Counted from the first letter of the stretch, positions 31,413-41,950 are shown. The stretch: DNA of 46,605 nt from an uncultured Agathobacter sp. (GCA_934358675.1 CAKRKX010000007.1:1-46605), one strand, 5' to 3'. A program made the numbers and translations. The notes: a model not told the origin generated them from the sequence alone.

Positions 31413-31445
31413 AAACTCTTGTGCAGCGGGGTCGGGCAAGAGTTT
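31413..31445 (+). promoter_or_regulatory. Hairpin in the CYTH gene 5' leader
   Basis: A 9-bp perfect stem (AAACTCTTG and its complement) encloses a G-rich 15-base loop (TGCAGCGGGGTCGGG) in the leader of the CYTH gene, followed by only TTTT. It might be a weak attenuator or a structured regulatory leader. No known riboswitch pattern was recognised. Confidence 0.5.
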
Positions 31446-31484
31446 TACAAACATCTATAATTACAAATGCAGAAAGGAAAATCC

Positions 31485-31937
31485 ATGGAAATCGAACGTA
31501 AATATCTGGTAAGCAGACTGCCTGCCAGCCTTGAACAATATGAGAGTAAAAAAATTGCACAGGGTTACCTGTGCACAAAACCGGTCGTGCGGATTCGCCG
31601 CTCGAACGATGAATATTATATGACTTACAAAGGCGATGGGCTGATGGTGCGCGAAGAGTACAATCTTCCGCTCACCAGAGAAGCCTATGAACACCTTCGC
31701 CCGAAGATCGACGGTCTTCTGATTGCCAAGACCCGCTATCTGATCCCGCTTGACGGAAAACTGACAGCAGAGCTTGACATCTTCGAAGAAGACCTCGACG
31801 GACTGGTAATCGTTGAAGTGGAATTCGATTCCGTTGAGGAAGCGAACGCCTTTCACGCACCGGACTGGTTCGGAGAGGATGTCACCAACTCCGGCAGATA
31901 TCACAACAGTTATCTTAGCCAGCACGGTCTCAACTAG
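31485..31937 (+). CDS. CYTH domain protein
   Basis: The 150-residue protein begins MEIERKYLVSRLP, the EIERKxLV motif of the CYTH/triphosphate tunnel metalloenzyme fold. Further alternating charged motifs are VVRIRRSNDEYYMTYKG, VREEYNLPL, KTRYLIPL, AELDIFEEDLDGLVIVEVEF and FGEDVTN, the acidic and basic residues that line the tunnel. Bacterial members hydrolyse inorganic or nucleoside triphosphates. AGAAAGGAAAATCC supports the start at 31485 rather than the ATG at 31467. The gene ends 33 bp from the convergently transcribed DUF1653 gene, without an obvious terminator between. Confidence 0.9.
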   Translation: MEIERKYLVSRLPASLEQYESKKIAQGYLCTKPVVRIRRSNDEYYMTYKGDGLMVREEYNLPLTREAYEHLRPKIDGLLIAKTRYLIPLDGKLTAELDIFEEDLDGLVIVEVEFDSVEEANAFHAPDWFGEDVTNSGRYHNSYLSQHGLN

Positions 31938-31970
31938 ACCCAAAACAGGATTACCGGTCGACGCCAGCTC

Positions 31971-32675
31971 TTATCTCAGGCGGTTCGCAAACTCATACTG
32001 CTGCCTTGTACGAATGGTATATTTGAGATCCTCAAATCGCTTCTCGATCGGGCCTTCCTGAATGACAACATCCATCGCAACCGCCATCGTATCGATCATG
32101 CCGTCCGTGATCTCATCCCGCATGGAAGTAAGAACGTTATACTTTTCTTCCATGCTTTCCGCCTCCAGGAACTCCATAAGTTTCGGATTCAGCATCAATT
32201 CTTCCGCTTTCTTTGCCTCTTCCATCGGATTTCTTGCAAACTGGCTTCTTCGTTCTCTTGTCGCCGCGACGGCTCTTGTTTTCGGTTCCCGGTCCGCGGT
32301 GCCGCCCCAGGTCACTTTCACCTTCGGCTTATCATTCTGCAAACCTGCCTCCGGTTTACGATCATCACCAACTGCATTCCGCGTTGTTCCCACAGGCTGT
32401 CCTGCCTTATTCACAGTGTTTGCATCCAAAAGCGCATCTTTCTCCACCAGTTCGAAGCGGTACTTCTGCGCAACCTCAGGATACTTCACATGATCCACCT
32501 CACTGACAAACATGGAAAGTGGTCTTGCATACACGCCAAAATCTCCATATAATGCCTGATAGATCACAAGCTCCTCTCTCGTCTCCGAATGTGTTGCGAT
32601 CGTCACGATCTGATACAGATTGTTCTTAAAATGCCGGTAAATTTCACCGGGTTTCGGTCTACGTTCCAATGTCAT
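31971..32675 (-). CDS. DUF1653-type domain protein
   Basis: The N-terminal 75 residues ([24 protein letters not shown], quoted as [18 protein letters not shown], then [23 protein letters not shown]) match the DUF1653 domain, a small beta-fold of unknown function. A disordered linker (90-135, rich in Lys, Asn, Arg) and a helical C-terminal part ([24 protein letters not shown]) follow; the extension is longer than in stand-alone DUF1653 proteins. It is last in a three-gene minus-strand group (gap 25 bp to the gene upstream). No function can be assigned. Confidence 0.75.
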   Translation of the reverse strand: MTLERRPKPGEIYRHFKNNLYQIVTIATHSETREELVIYQALYGDFGVYARPLSMFVSEVDHVKYPEVAQKYRFELVEKDALLDANTVNKAGQPVGTTRNAVGDDRKPEAGLQNDKPKVKVTWGGTADREPKTRAVAATRERRSQFARNPMEEAKKAEELMLNPKLMEFLEAESMEEKYNVLTSMRDEITDGMIDTMAVAMDVVIQEGPIEKRFEDLKYTIRTRQQYEFANRLR

Positions 32676-32700
32676 TCCCTCCTGTCTCCTCTAGTAGTCC

Positions 32701-33402
32701 TTAATCCGCCAATGTAAAGCGGTTGATCATATCCATGGCCTCCCCAAGGAAATCGCGCTCAAAGCTCAGGTTTCCGTCATATCCTTTGACCATCAGATCC
32801 TCAACACTGCCAAGAAAGTTTTCGTCCTCCACGCGCGGCGCACCTTCCGTGTGCAGCTTCAGATGCTCTTCGCGCTCCTTTGCCACATAAGCGGCTTCTG
32901 CCGAAGAAACCTTCTCCGAATGTTTATGCTCCCTCTCCAGTTCATGAAGCGTCTCATCCGCCTCATACTTCTTTGTATTTACTTTCGCGCGCTGCACGAT
33001 ATCCGGTGCCGGAGCCTTCGGTGCCTGATACGCCTGCCCCTTCGGACTCGGTGTCGCGGTATATGCCTGTGTCACGCGGCCCGTCGCGGTGTTCTGTACA
33101 CGATTACCGTTTGCGGAAGCATTCCAGTTCATCGTCTGCTGTCCCGGCACCTGATTTGTATAGTTTTTCGGAACAGTCTTCGCTTCCGCGGCATCCAGCC
33201 ACTGCTCGGCCTGTTTTCCGAACTTGATCGCATTCTCCTTCACAAGATTTCCCACACGCTCCATCGTCTGATTCTGACGATTGACCGGACGTCCGTTGAT
33301 ATTCGGCTGGTTCTGTTTCTTCTTGTCATCCTTTGCTGCGACTTTGCTGATAATATACCAGATAACACCAAACCATATCAGCGTAGCTACAATTCCACCC
33401 AT
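32701..33402 (-). CDS. Hypothetical membrane-anchored protein
   Basis: A 233-residue protein with one N-terminal membrane segment (IVATLIWFGVIWYIISKVAA) followed by Lys/Asn/Gln-rich, low-complexity sequence to about residue 140 and a charged Glu-rich helix (DETLHELEREHKHSEKVSSAE). The C-terminus (ENFLGSVEDLMVKGYDGNLS) is better conserved in appearance. I recognise no domain. It lies 9 bp after the 257-codon gene upstream and 25 bp before the DUF1653 gene, so the three likely act together. Confidence 0.7.
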   Translation of the reverse strand: MGGIVATLIWFGVIWYIISKVAAKDDKKKQNQPNINGRPVNRQNQTMERVGNLVKENAIKFGKQAEQWLDAAEAKTVPKNYTNQVPGQQTMNWNASANGNRVQNTATGRVTQAYTATPSPKGQAYQAPKAPAPDIVQRAKVNTKKYEADETLHELEREHKHSEKVSSAEAAYVAKEREEHLKLHTEGAPRVEDENFLGSVEDLMVKGYDGNLSFERDFLGEAMDMINRFTLAD

Positions 33403-33411
33403 ACTATTCTC

Positions 33412-34167
33412 CTATCTGATCTCTGCGATCTGTGCGATAACACGCCTGGCACGCTCCTGTAAGGACTCTCCCTCACTGTTCGCGTTATCCAATATCTCCG
33501 TTGCTTCTAAGAACTTTCGGCTTCTGCGATCCGTCGAATTCCGACATTCTGCGCGCTTATCATCCGCGCGCTCGATCGCGCCCGACAGTATCGTGACGAT
33601 CGGTGCCAGAAACTGCTCCTCGTATGTCTTTTCAACGCATGCCAGTTTTTCGCCGGCCGGAAGATCCTCCAATTCCTTTTCCGTGTGATTCATCAGGAAA
33701 AAGCCGAGCTTCCACGCAGACGGTTTCTCTTTCTCCAAAGCCTCCGCAAGCAGTGCGAGAAGATTCTCGATCTCACTCTGCAGGATCAGTTTCTGATCTG
33801 CTTCCTCGTATGCTTTTGCCCCGAGACGGACGATCGTATCGTAGGTCGAATGAAATTCACGGTCCTCACGGCTGATCAGGAATTCATGATCAAATCCGTT
33901 CTGCCTGCGTTTCATCTCCTTAATGATCTGTGCAAACTCCTTCTTATCGTATGCCTTCTCCCCCGTGATCATGCGCTCCATCTGCCTTGCGCCGTCATTG
34001 ACCCACTCCGTCGCAACGCGGCAGTTCTCATACTGCGTCTGTACCGACTGCCACTGGCGGTTCAGCTTGTCATACTTCTTCTGCCAGCTTTTGAATGCCG
34101 CCATATCCGCGTCCGTTGCCGCAAGTGCCGCTTTGATCCTGTCTAACGCTTCGTCCTTACCAAACAT
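33412..34167 (-). CDS. Hypothetical helical protein
   Basis: A 251-residue, predominantly helical, charged protein without signal peptide or membrane segment. Heptad-like stretches (MAAFKSWQKKYDKLNRQW; ILQSEIENLLALLAEALEKE) suggest coiled coils. No motif or family is recognised. It heads the three-gene group, behind a promoter at 34221-34249. I start at MFGKDEALD (34167); the frame is open to 34185. Confidence 0.7.
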   Translation of the reverse strand: MFGKDEALDRIKAALAATDADMAAFKSWQKKYDKLNRQWQSVQTQYENCRVATEWVNDGARQMERMITGEKAYDKKEFAQIIKEMKRRQNGFDHEFLISREDREFHSTYDTIVRLGAKAYEEADQKLILQSEIENLLALLAEALEKEKPSAWKLGFFLMNHTEKELEDLPAGEKLACVEKTYEEQFLAPIVTILSGAIERADDKRAECRNSTDRRSRKFLEATEILDNANSEGESLQERARRVIAQIAEIR

Positions 34168-34220
34168 GTTTCCAATACACCTCACCCTGTGTTGATACCT
34201 TTTGGTTCCATATCGAGTCT

Positions 34221-34249
34221 ATTATAACCTATTTAGTAGTTTTAGCCAA
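34221..34249 (-). promoter_or_regulatory. Promoter of the three-gene hypothetical operon
   Basis: TTGGCT (34244-34249), 17 bp, TATAAT (34221-34226). The -35 lies within the last codons of the preceding small membrane protein gene, so the operon can be read separately from opp. No terminator is visible between, so read-through from opp is also possible. Confidence 0.65.
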
Positions 34250-34676
34250 CAATTCCTCGCAGAAAAAGAAACAGGAACACTACAACAACGATTACAAGCG
34301 TGATCAGATTGTTCTGCTTTCTCTTTCGGTAATACTCCTGCATCGCTTTCTCGGTCTCAGACAGCACCGCCGCTTCCTGCTCATCGCGGCATACAAAATT
34401 CCCATATCCGTTCTCTTCAAGAAACTCTATCGCACGGGCACGGTCCGCCGCTGCGACATACAGATTTCCGTTCGGCAATATCCGCGACTCTTCACCTATT
34501 TCAGACAGCTTGGCAACATTTCCTACTGTATTGACATACAATGTGCCTTCTTTCTTCTCTTCCAATGTGCCCTCGGCATAAGTCTCAATGTTATGAGAAA
34601 GCAGGAGCTGTATAATCGCTCCTGCTTTCTCGTCACTGACCTTAACCGCAAGCTTGCGAATAAAATCATAGTTCAT
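34242..34676 (-). CDS. Small C-terminally membrane-anchored protein
   Basis: A 144-residue protein with a soluble N-terminal part of 110 residues (VSDEKAGAIIQLLLSHNIET, YVAAADRARAIEFLEENGY) resembling DUF2007-like alpha/beta folds at a low level, and one C-terminal membrane helix (LITLVIVVVVFLFLFLRGIVG). It follows oppF by 2 bp, so it belongs to the opp transcript. It may sit at the membrane with its bulk in the cytoplasm. Function unknown. Confidence 0.7.
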   Translation of the reverse strand: MNYDFIRKLAVKVSDEKAGAIIQLLLSHNIETYAEGTLEEKKEGTLYVNTVGNVAKLSEIGEESRILPNGNLYVAAADRARAIEFLEENGYGNFVCRDEQEAAVLSETEKAMQEYYRKRKQNNLITLVIVVVVFLFLFLRGIVG

Positions 34677-34678
34677 AT

Positions 34679-35669
<991 letters not shown>

Positions 35670-35677
<8 letters not shown>

Positions 35678-36827
35678 TCTTTGTGTCTCCTTCCTTGCAA
35701 CGATAGCAGCTTACTTCATGTGTCGGAGATACCTTGTAGACACCCGGGTATGCACCCTCACATCCGTCCACGCACATCTCGCAGCGGTCTCTGAAGTAGC
35801 AGTAATTCGGCATATTGATCGGGTTCGGCACGCTGCCCGGAATGCTGTAAAGCTTATCCACATGCTTGCCGACAACCGGCTTTGAATTCATAAGTCCGAT
35901 CGTGTAAGGATGACGCGGATCCTTGAAGATCTCCTGCGCGGTTCCTTTCTCAATGACACGTCCGGCATACATAACAACCACATAATCCGCCATCTCTGCA
36001 ACCACACCAAGGTCATGGGTGATCAGCATGATGGAACTGTTGATACGATCCTTTAAGCTGCGGAGCAGATCAAGGATCTGCGCCTGAATGGTTACGTCCA
36101 GAGCGGTCGTAGGCTCATCCGCGATAATCAGTTTCGGATCACACGCCAAAGCCATAGCGATCATGATACGCTGACGCATACCACCGGACAACTCGTGCGG
36201 GTACATCTGGTAGACGCCTTCCTTGTTAGCGATACCAACCATCTCAAGCATCTCAAGTGTACGGGCCTTAACTTCTTCCTTGCTCTTCTCAGGATAATGA
36301 AGTGCGATGACCTCATCGACCTGGTCTCCGATACGGAATACCGGATTTAAGGATGTCATCGGCTCCTGGAAGATCATGGACATATAGTTACCGCGAAGCT
36401 TCTGCATCACAGAAGTCGGGGTGTTTACGATATTGTAGGTTCTCTCTCCGTCGTTGAAACGGATCTCGCCCTCTACCGTCTGACCGGTCGGGCGCTGTAC
36501 AAGCTGCATTAAGGAAAGGCTGGTTACGGACTTACCGCAGCCGGACTCTCCTACGATACCGACGGTCTTGCCCTGCGGCACATCAAATGATACACCGTCA
36601 ACCGCCTTGACCGTTCCGATATCGGTGAAGAAATACGTATGGACATTGTCGAACTCGACACAGTTGTCCGGATTCTTCATCTTCGTAATATATTCCTCTT
36701 CCGGAATATGCTTTCTGTTTCTCTTCTTTTCGATCTCTCCGGTGATCTTGCGATTCTCCTTCGCAATACGGTGAGATTCCTTCGCGGAGATGTATCCGCT
36801 GTCTTTTTCTTTTTTAAATAATCCCAT
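35670..36827 (-). CDS. oppD: Oligopeptide ABC transporter ATP-binding protein OppD
   Basis: The 385-residue ATPase carries an N-terminal extension of about 55 charged residues (ESHRIAKENRKITGEIEKKR) absent from typical OppD. It then has Walker A GESGCGKSVT, LSGGMRQRIMIAMALA, Walker B LIIADEPTTALD, ITHDLGV and a C-terminal Cys cluster (YCYFRDRCEMC, SCYRC). The chosen ATG follows AGGTGGCTAAG; a GTG at 36836 is the alternative. It pairs with OppF and OppB/OppC. Confidence 0.92.
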
Positions 36828-36836
36828 CTTAGCCAC

Positions 36837-38402
36837 CTACCGTTTCATCTTCGGATCGAATGCGTCACGCAGACCATCACCAATAAAGTTAAATGCAAGT
36901 ACCGTAAGAAGGATCAGAAGTCCTGCCGGTACCCAGACGAACAGATAATTCGTCATAACGTAGGAATCGTTTACGGCATTGATGATACTTCCCCAGGAAG
37001 CTGCCGGATACTTGATACCGAGTCCCAGGAAACTTAAGGATGCCTCTGCTAAAATAACATCACCAATTCCCATGGAAGCAAATACGATCAGCTGTGGGAT
37101 AACGTTCGGGATCAGGTGCTTGAAAATTCTTCTCTTAACGCTGATTCCGGTTGCCTCTGCCGCGATCATGAATTCCTGCTCACGAAGTGAAAGGATCTGT
37201 CCACGAACGATACGTGCGATTCCTACCCATCCGATGATACCCATGATGACACAGAGCATGTAAATACGAATCGTTGGTGATACCTTCATATAATCCATGA
37301 TCGAACCGAGGATCAGGTAAAGCGGCATCGCCGGGATACAGTAAACAACATCAACAAGACGCATCAGCAAATTGTCGACCCAGCCTCCGAAGAAACCGGC
37401 AACACCACCGACCAACACACCGAGAACAAGCTCAATGAGCACTACAACAAAACCGATCAGAAGCGAGATACGTCCGCCGTACATCAGTCGTGTCAGAAGA
37501 TCCATACCGTTGGCATCGGTTCCGACCGGATGCTTTAAGGATGGGGCTGAATACGTATCCATTACCTTTGTCTGCTGGTATCTCTTGATAATATACTGTC
37601 CGTCCTTGCGGCTTAACAGATATTCCTCATCCTCACCGTCCGCATTGGCAAACGTGAAAGAATCCTCATTACTATCAATTGCTGCCTTTGCAGCTTCCTT
37701 GAACTCCGGTGACAGATAAACGCTGTCGGACACCGCATTAATATTCATGTCCGATACATAGGAGTAGGTGTTACCGTCTGCATCATAGACCATCGTAGCG
37801 CCTTCGCCTTCCGCCTCGATCGTGTAGGTATTGCCATCCGCCTCGACGGAAGTCTCACCGTTGCTGATTGCTACCATAACGTTACGGCAGAAGTCATACG
37901 AAAACGTAACATCCGATGCATATGCGGTAAAGGAACGCTCATAGAGCATACCGATCTCATTTTTCTCGATTGGAACACGTCCGTTGTATAACAGATAGAC
38001 ACCCTCGCCGATCTGATCGAGACACATCATATCATTGTCTGCGGTCTTGAAATTCAGCTTGCCGGTTGAGATGGCAAGAATGGACTGCGAATAACCGTCA
38101 CTCGGAATCTTGCCGCCATCCTTCATCATAACCTGATAATCTTTAATATAAGTTGCACCCGCATAGTCTTTCTTTACTTCATCTACACGGTAAAATACTT
38201 TACTCTGGCTGTATGGCATGACCGCACCGCCGACAAAGGCAAAGAGGAACATACACACAATAATGACAAGTCCTACGATTGCAAGCTTGTTACGGAAAAA
38301 GCGCTTCGCTACCATCATTCCCGGAGAGAGCACCTGGACACGCTTCGCATCGTCCAACTTTACGTTTTCCGTTGACTGGTTTGTATTCTTTTCGTTATCC
38401 AT
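36837..38402 (-). CDS. oppC: Oligopeptide ABC transporter permease OppC with large extracytoplasmic insert
   Basis: A 521-residue permease, against about 300 for ordinary OppC. After TM1 (LAIVGLVIIVCMFLFAFVGG, residues about 40-60) comes a hydrophilic, Asp/Tyr/Thr-rich insert of about 225 residues, then the normal core (HPVGTDANGMDLLTRLMYGGR, four to five TM segments, EAEAT-like coupling loop AAEATGISVKRRIFKHLIPNV, and DGLRDAFDPKMKR at the end). The insert faces outside the cytoplasm and might contact OppA or peptides. It starts 13 bp after oppB behind AAGGAGGGAACT. Confidence 0.92.
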   Translation of the reverse strand: MDNEKNTNQSTENVKLDDAKRVQVLSPGMMVAKRFFRNKLAIVGLVIIVCMFLFAFVGGAVMPYSQSKVFYRVDEVKKDYAGATYIKDYQVMMKDGGKIPSDGYSQSILAISTGKLNFKTADNDMMCLDQIGEGVYLLYNGRVPIEKNEIGMLYERSFTAYASDVTFSYDFCRNVMVAISNGETSVEADGNTYTIEAEGEGATMVYDADGNTYSYVSDMNINAVSDSVYLSPEFKEAAKAAIDSNEDSFTFANADGEDEEYLLSRKDGQYIIKRYQQTKVMDTYSAPSLKHPVGTDANGMDLLTRLMYGGRISLLIGFVVVLIELVLGVLVGGVAGFFGGWVDNLLMRLVDVVYCIPAMPLYLILGSIMDYMKVSPTIRIYMLCVIMGIIGWVGIARIVRGQILSLREQEFMIAAEATGISVKRRIFKHLIPNVIPQLIVFASMGIGDVILAEASLSFLGLGIKYPAASWGSIINAVNDSYVMTNYLFVWVPAGLLILLTVLAFNFIGDGLRDAFDPKMKR

Positions 38403-38415
38403 AGTTCCCTCCTTT

Positions 38416-39402
38416 CTAGTTTACGCGCACACGTGGGTCAACCACCGCATACAATACATCCGCAATCAGGTTTCCGAGAAGGATCAGGATTGCGAGGAAC
38501 AACATGTAGAACATAACAAACGGGATATCTCCCTGTACAATACATTGGTAAGAAGTATAACCGATACCCGGAATCTGGAACAGTGTCTCCGTGATCATTG
38601 CACCGCTGAACAGTCCCGGAAGCGATCCGCCGAGAAGCGTTACGATCGGAATCAAGGTATTACGGAACGCATGATGATTGATGACACGGTTCTCGGAAAG
38701 TCCCTTCGCACGTGCGGTACGGATAAAGTCTGCATTCAATACCTCAAGCATGTTGGTACGGGTGTAACGCATCAGAGATCCGATACTTACGATCGACAAT
38801 GTGATCGTCGGCAGGATCAGATGCTGTGCCATATCCATAATCTGTCCAAACGGAGTCATCTGCTCATGCATACGTCCAACGATTCCGTACAGATCGACCC
38901 ATCCAAGCTTGATGGAGAATACCCATTTTAAGATAGTCGCGAAAAAGAAGCTCGGTAGTGAGATACCGATCAAAGCGATCACCGTGATCGTATAGTCTAA
39001 GGCGGAATACTGCTTTCTCGCCGCTGCGATACCCGCAGGGATCGCAATAATGATTTCCAGAATAAAAGACGCAAGTCCTAACGCGAAGGAATACCAGATA
39101 ACTTCAGCGAATTTCTCAAGTACCGGCTTGTTCCAGTACCAGGAATCACCGAACTGTCCTCTGACTGCCTGTGATGCCCAGTGGAAATATCCCTGAACCA
39201 CACCTGAGTCAAGACCATAGGCCTCATCCAACTGTTCCTTCCACTCCTGATAAGTTTTCGAACCCGGCTTCTGCGCCAGCTCTCTCGCTTTGTTCTCGAC
39301 GAATGAAGTCGGCATGCAACGCATGATGCCGTAGATGATCATTGTCACGAAGAACAGTAATACAATTGAGATTAATACTCTCTTTAGAACAAATTTCTTC
39401 AT
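38416..39402 (-). CDS. oppB: Oligopeptide ABC transporter permease OppB
   Basis: The 328-residue permease starts MKKFVLKRVLISIVLLF and shows YGIMRCMPTSF, SWYWNKPVLEKF, FVLEIIIAIPAGI-like helices, the coupling loop FIRTARAKGLSENRVI and GAMITETLFQIPGIG, characteristic of DppB/OppB. AAGGAGAGAACAATAAG places the start at 39402 rather than at 39429, which lies within the hairpin-rich spacer. It is followed at 13 bp by oppC. Confidence 0.93.
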   Translation of the reverse strand: MKKFVLKRVLISIVLLFFVTMIIYGIMRCMPTSFVENKARELAQKPGSKTYQEWKEQLDEAYGLDSGVVQGYFHWASQAVRGQFGDSWYWNKPVLEKFAEVIWYSFALGLASFILEIIIAIPAGIAAARKQYSALDYTITVIALIGISLPSFFFATILKWVFSIKLGWVDLYGIVGRMHEQMTPFGQIMDMAQHLILPTITLSIVSIGSLMRYTRTNMLEVLNADFIRTARAKGLSENRVINHHAFRNTLIPIVTLLGGSLPGLFSGAMITETLFQIPGIGYTSYQCIVQGDIPFVMFYMLFLAILILLGNLIADVLYAVVDPRVRVN

Positions 39403-39428
39403 CTTATTGTTCTCTCCTTTCTTGAACA

Positions 39429-39603
39429 TCAGCCCATTCCAAATCGCCTCCGGCGTGGGCTGACGCTACATGTCAGGTTTTTTCAAAACCTGACACATTC
39501 TATTTACTTACAAAGCGGTAACGCGAAAGGTATTTCGTAAGAAGAACCTTTTTGACTCTGCTTGCGAAATACCTTTCGCACTGAAGGGGGATATCCCCCT
39601 TCA
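39429..39603 (-). promoter_or_regulatory. Hairpin-rich oppA-oppB spacer (four inverted repeats)
   Basis: The 233-bp spacer after oppA holds, in transcription order: a 22-bp palindrome (9-bp arms, 39582-39603); a perfect 15-bp stem with a 26-base loop (39524-39538/39565-39579); an 11-bp stem with a 4-base loop (39471-39481/39486-39496); and an 8-bp stem (39429-39436/39456-39463). None is followed by a strong T-run. Such arrays commonly stabilise the upstream binding-protein mRNA and lower permease expression. No gene is visible in the spacer. Confidence 0.7.
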
Positions 39604-39635
39604 ATGCTTAGCAGTATTTCTTATAAAACTTAAGA

Positions 39636-41927
39636 CTAGTTCATCTCTACGTTCTGAATCTCATCTAACCATCCGTAGTATGTTGTTGCGTCTTTTACAA
39701 GAGAATCAACATTAACACGCTCGGTACTGAAGATGAAACCTTCCTGTCTCTGGTATACAGGGATCTCAACAGCGTAATCTACGATGAAATCAAGACACTC
39801 TTTGTACTTCGCCTTACGGTAAGACTGATCTGTGTTTGTCTTGGCATCCATAACCATCTTGTCAAGCTTATCAGAGTAGATTGCATACTTGTTTGCATCT
39901 CCACCCTTGCTGTGGTAGATCTGGAACATATCCGGATCAAGAGTTGCGCTCCAAGCTGCACACCACATATCAACGGTTCCGGCGTCAAGACCATTCCACA
40001 GAAGGTTACCGTCTGCAACGTCGTTGATCTTTAAGTCAAATCCGATAGTCTTTAATGCGTTGGAAGCCTCGGTTAAGATACCGAAGGATGGGTGATCTCC
40101 GCTACCACCGGCTGGGATCATTACTTCGTAAGACATCTTAGCGCCTTCCGGAGCTGCGGTAAGCTTACCGTCTTTTACTGTGTAACCGGCTGCCTCAAAG
40201 AATCCTAAAGAAGCCTGTAATGCTGCTGCATACTTGTCATCCTCAGACATATCGTCTGTGTAGATATCATTTCCATCCACATCAACAGAAAATGCTACCT
40301 TGTAATCCGGGTCAGACTTCTTTGGAGCTGCCCATGATGTATTGGAAATCGGGTAGTTGATTACTTCCGCAGCCTCTCCATAGTAAGAATCGATCGTTAC
40401 GTCACGGTATACTGCAATAACAGTTGCGATAGCCTTTCTTAAATCCTTGGAAGCCTCGCTGGATCCGTCTCCGCCAACACTTACATTCTGTGAGTTGATT
40501 CCCATGTATCCGTATCCGTTGTAATCAACAAGAGTAGTTGTCAGCTTATCGCCGCTGATCTCTCCGTTGGAGTTTTCTCCCGAAATCTGCTCAAGTACTG
40601 CCTTAGACATAGAAGGATCTGTGATATCGATAGATCCCTGAATAACACCAGGAGTCTTATCAGCCTCAGATGTTGTCTTGAACTGAATGTTCTTTGTCTT
40701 TGGAGCTCCCTCGAAGTAAGTATCATTTGCTTCCATGTAAGCGATCTTGTTCTCGTATTTTACGAACTTGTAAGGTCCTGCACCCATTGGATCGTTTGTC
40801 TTTGCACGAACAGAAGACAGATCACCCTTGTCAAAACCGAACTTGTTGTTGTCGTAATCATACTTGTCAGTGCTTCCGTAGTAATGCATTGGAGCAACCT
40901 GGATTGCCAGCTGGTAGATTGCAGTTGCATCAACATCTGTTAATGTGACACGAACACTGTAATCACCGGTCTTCTGGATTCCCTCGATGTGATCTGCAGA
41001 AGAACCTGTCTCTACAGTAGCCTTGTAGCTGTCATCCAGGAAATCGAACAGAGAAGCATCCGCTGTCTCTGTGTCGGAAGCCGTCTGATAGTCTCCGTCA
41101 TAATTGGCTACGATCTCATTGAAGAAATCTGCCATAGTAGGATCTTCATAGGTCTTTCCGGATGGAGCGGTAAGAACACCGTCATCACCAACCTCACCGT
41201 ATCCGTATGCAGCCATAGCACTCTTTGCAGTATTGTCCTCACTGTATCCCTGTGCTGCACAGAAATCTGCAATATTCTGTGCCCACTGCTCACCGGCTGC
41301 CGGAAGATCGGTATCGAAGAACTGCTTCTGCTGATCCTCTGTATAGAAGCTGAAATCTGTGTTATCTGCACCGTTTTTCAGAAGTAACTTGTATAATACC
41401 TCAGAACCCTCTCTGTATGCATCAAGACCCTTGATTGGTAATGAATACATAGAAGCTGAACCATCGTAGGAAGGATCAAGGAATACATACATAGAGAAGA
41501 TAACATCATCCGCTGTCATCGGCTCTCCGTCGGAGAACTTAATGTCATCACGAATTGTGAAATCGTAATCTACGGTTCCGTCATCATTCTCAGTAATCTT
41601 ACAATCAGAAATTCCCTTGTAGGTGTACTCTGTTCCGTTGTACTCCTTGGTCTCGCCCTCGATGCCATTGTAGATGATCTCGCCGGAACGATCGTTGCCC
41701 AGTAAGTATGGATGTACTAAGTTAACCAGACGCTGATCCGGTACAGACTGTACAAAGAACGGGCTGAACTTCTCGCTCATATCTTCACAACCGATAACGA
41801 GCGGAGTGCTTGACGTTGCTTCTCCTGTCTCTGTTCCATTCTGACCTTTAGAGCCACAACCGGAAACAAGACCCGCAACCATTGTTCCTGCTAATAATAA
41901 AGCAAGAACCTGTCTCATTTTCTTCAT
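39636..41927 (-). CDS. oppA: Oligopeptide-binding lipoprotein OppA (extra-long family 5 SBP)
   Basis: A lipoprotein signal with lipobox VSGC (residues about 21-24) and a Gly/Thr-rich linker precede a family-5 solute-binding protein: FTIRDDIKFSDGEPMTADDVIFSM is the family signature (quoted as DDIKFSDGEPMTADDV), then GAGPYKFVKYEN, VAFSVDVDGNDIY and RQEGFIFSTERVNVD. At 763 residues it is 200 longer than usual; part of the excess is an acidic stretch around residues 190-310. It is the first opp gene, with AGGAGGAAAAAAT upstream, and follows the M3 peptidase and a membrane protein gene by 78 bp. It binds peptides outside the membrane. Confidence 0.92.
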   Translation of the reverse strand: MKKMRQVLALLLAGTMVAGLVSGCGSKGQNGTETGEATSSTPLVIGCEDMSEKFSPFFVQSVPDQRLVNLVHPYLLGNDRSGEIIYNGIEGETKEYNGTEYTYKGISDCKITENDDGTVDYDFTIRDDIKFSDGEPMTADDVIFSMYVFLDPSYDGSASMYSLPIKGLDAYREGSEVLYKLLLKNGADNTDFSFYTEDQQKQFFDTDLPAAGEQWAQNIADFCAAQGYSEDNTAKSAMAAYGYGEVGDDGVLTAPSGKTYEDPTMADFFNEIVANYDGDYQTASDTETADASLFDFLDDSYKATVETGSSADHIEGIQKTGDYSVRVTLTDVDATAIYQLAIQVAPMHYYGSTDKYDYDNNKFGFDKGDLSSVRAKTNDPMGAGPYKFVKYENKIAYMEANDTYFEGAPKTKNIQFKTTSEADKTPGVIQGSIDITDPSMSKAVLEQISGENSNGEISGDKLTTTLVDYNGYGYMGINSQNVSVGGDGSSEASKDLRKAIATVIAVYRDVTIDSYYGEAAEVINYPISNTSWAAPKKSDPDYKVAFSVDVDGNDIYTDDMSEDDKYAAALQASLGFFEAAGYTVKDGKLTAAPEGAKMSYEVMIPAGGSGDHPSFGILTEASNALKTIGFDLKINDVADGNLLWNGLDAGTVDMWCAAWSATLDPDMFQIYHSKGGDANKYAIYSDKLDKMVMDAKTNTDQSYRKAKYKECLDFIVDYAVEIPVYQRQEGFIFSTERVNVDSLVKDATTYYGWLDEIQNVEMN

Positions 41928-41950
41928 ATTTTTTCCTCCTATTATTGAAC

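Noticed and set aside
31938..31970. Terminator between the convergent CYTH and DUF1653 genes
   Set aside because: No stem with a T-run is present in the 33-bp spacer.
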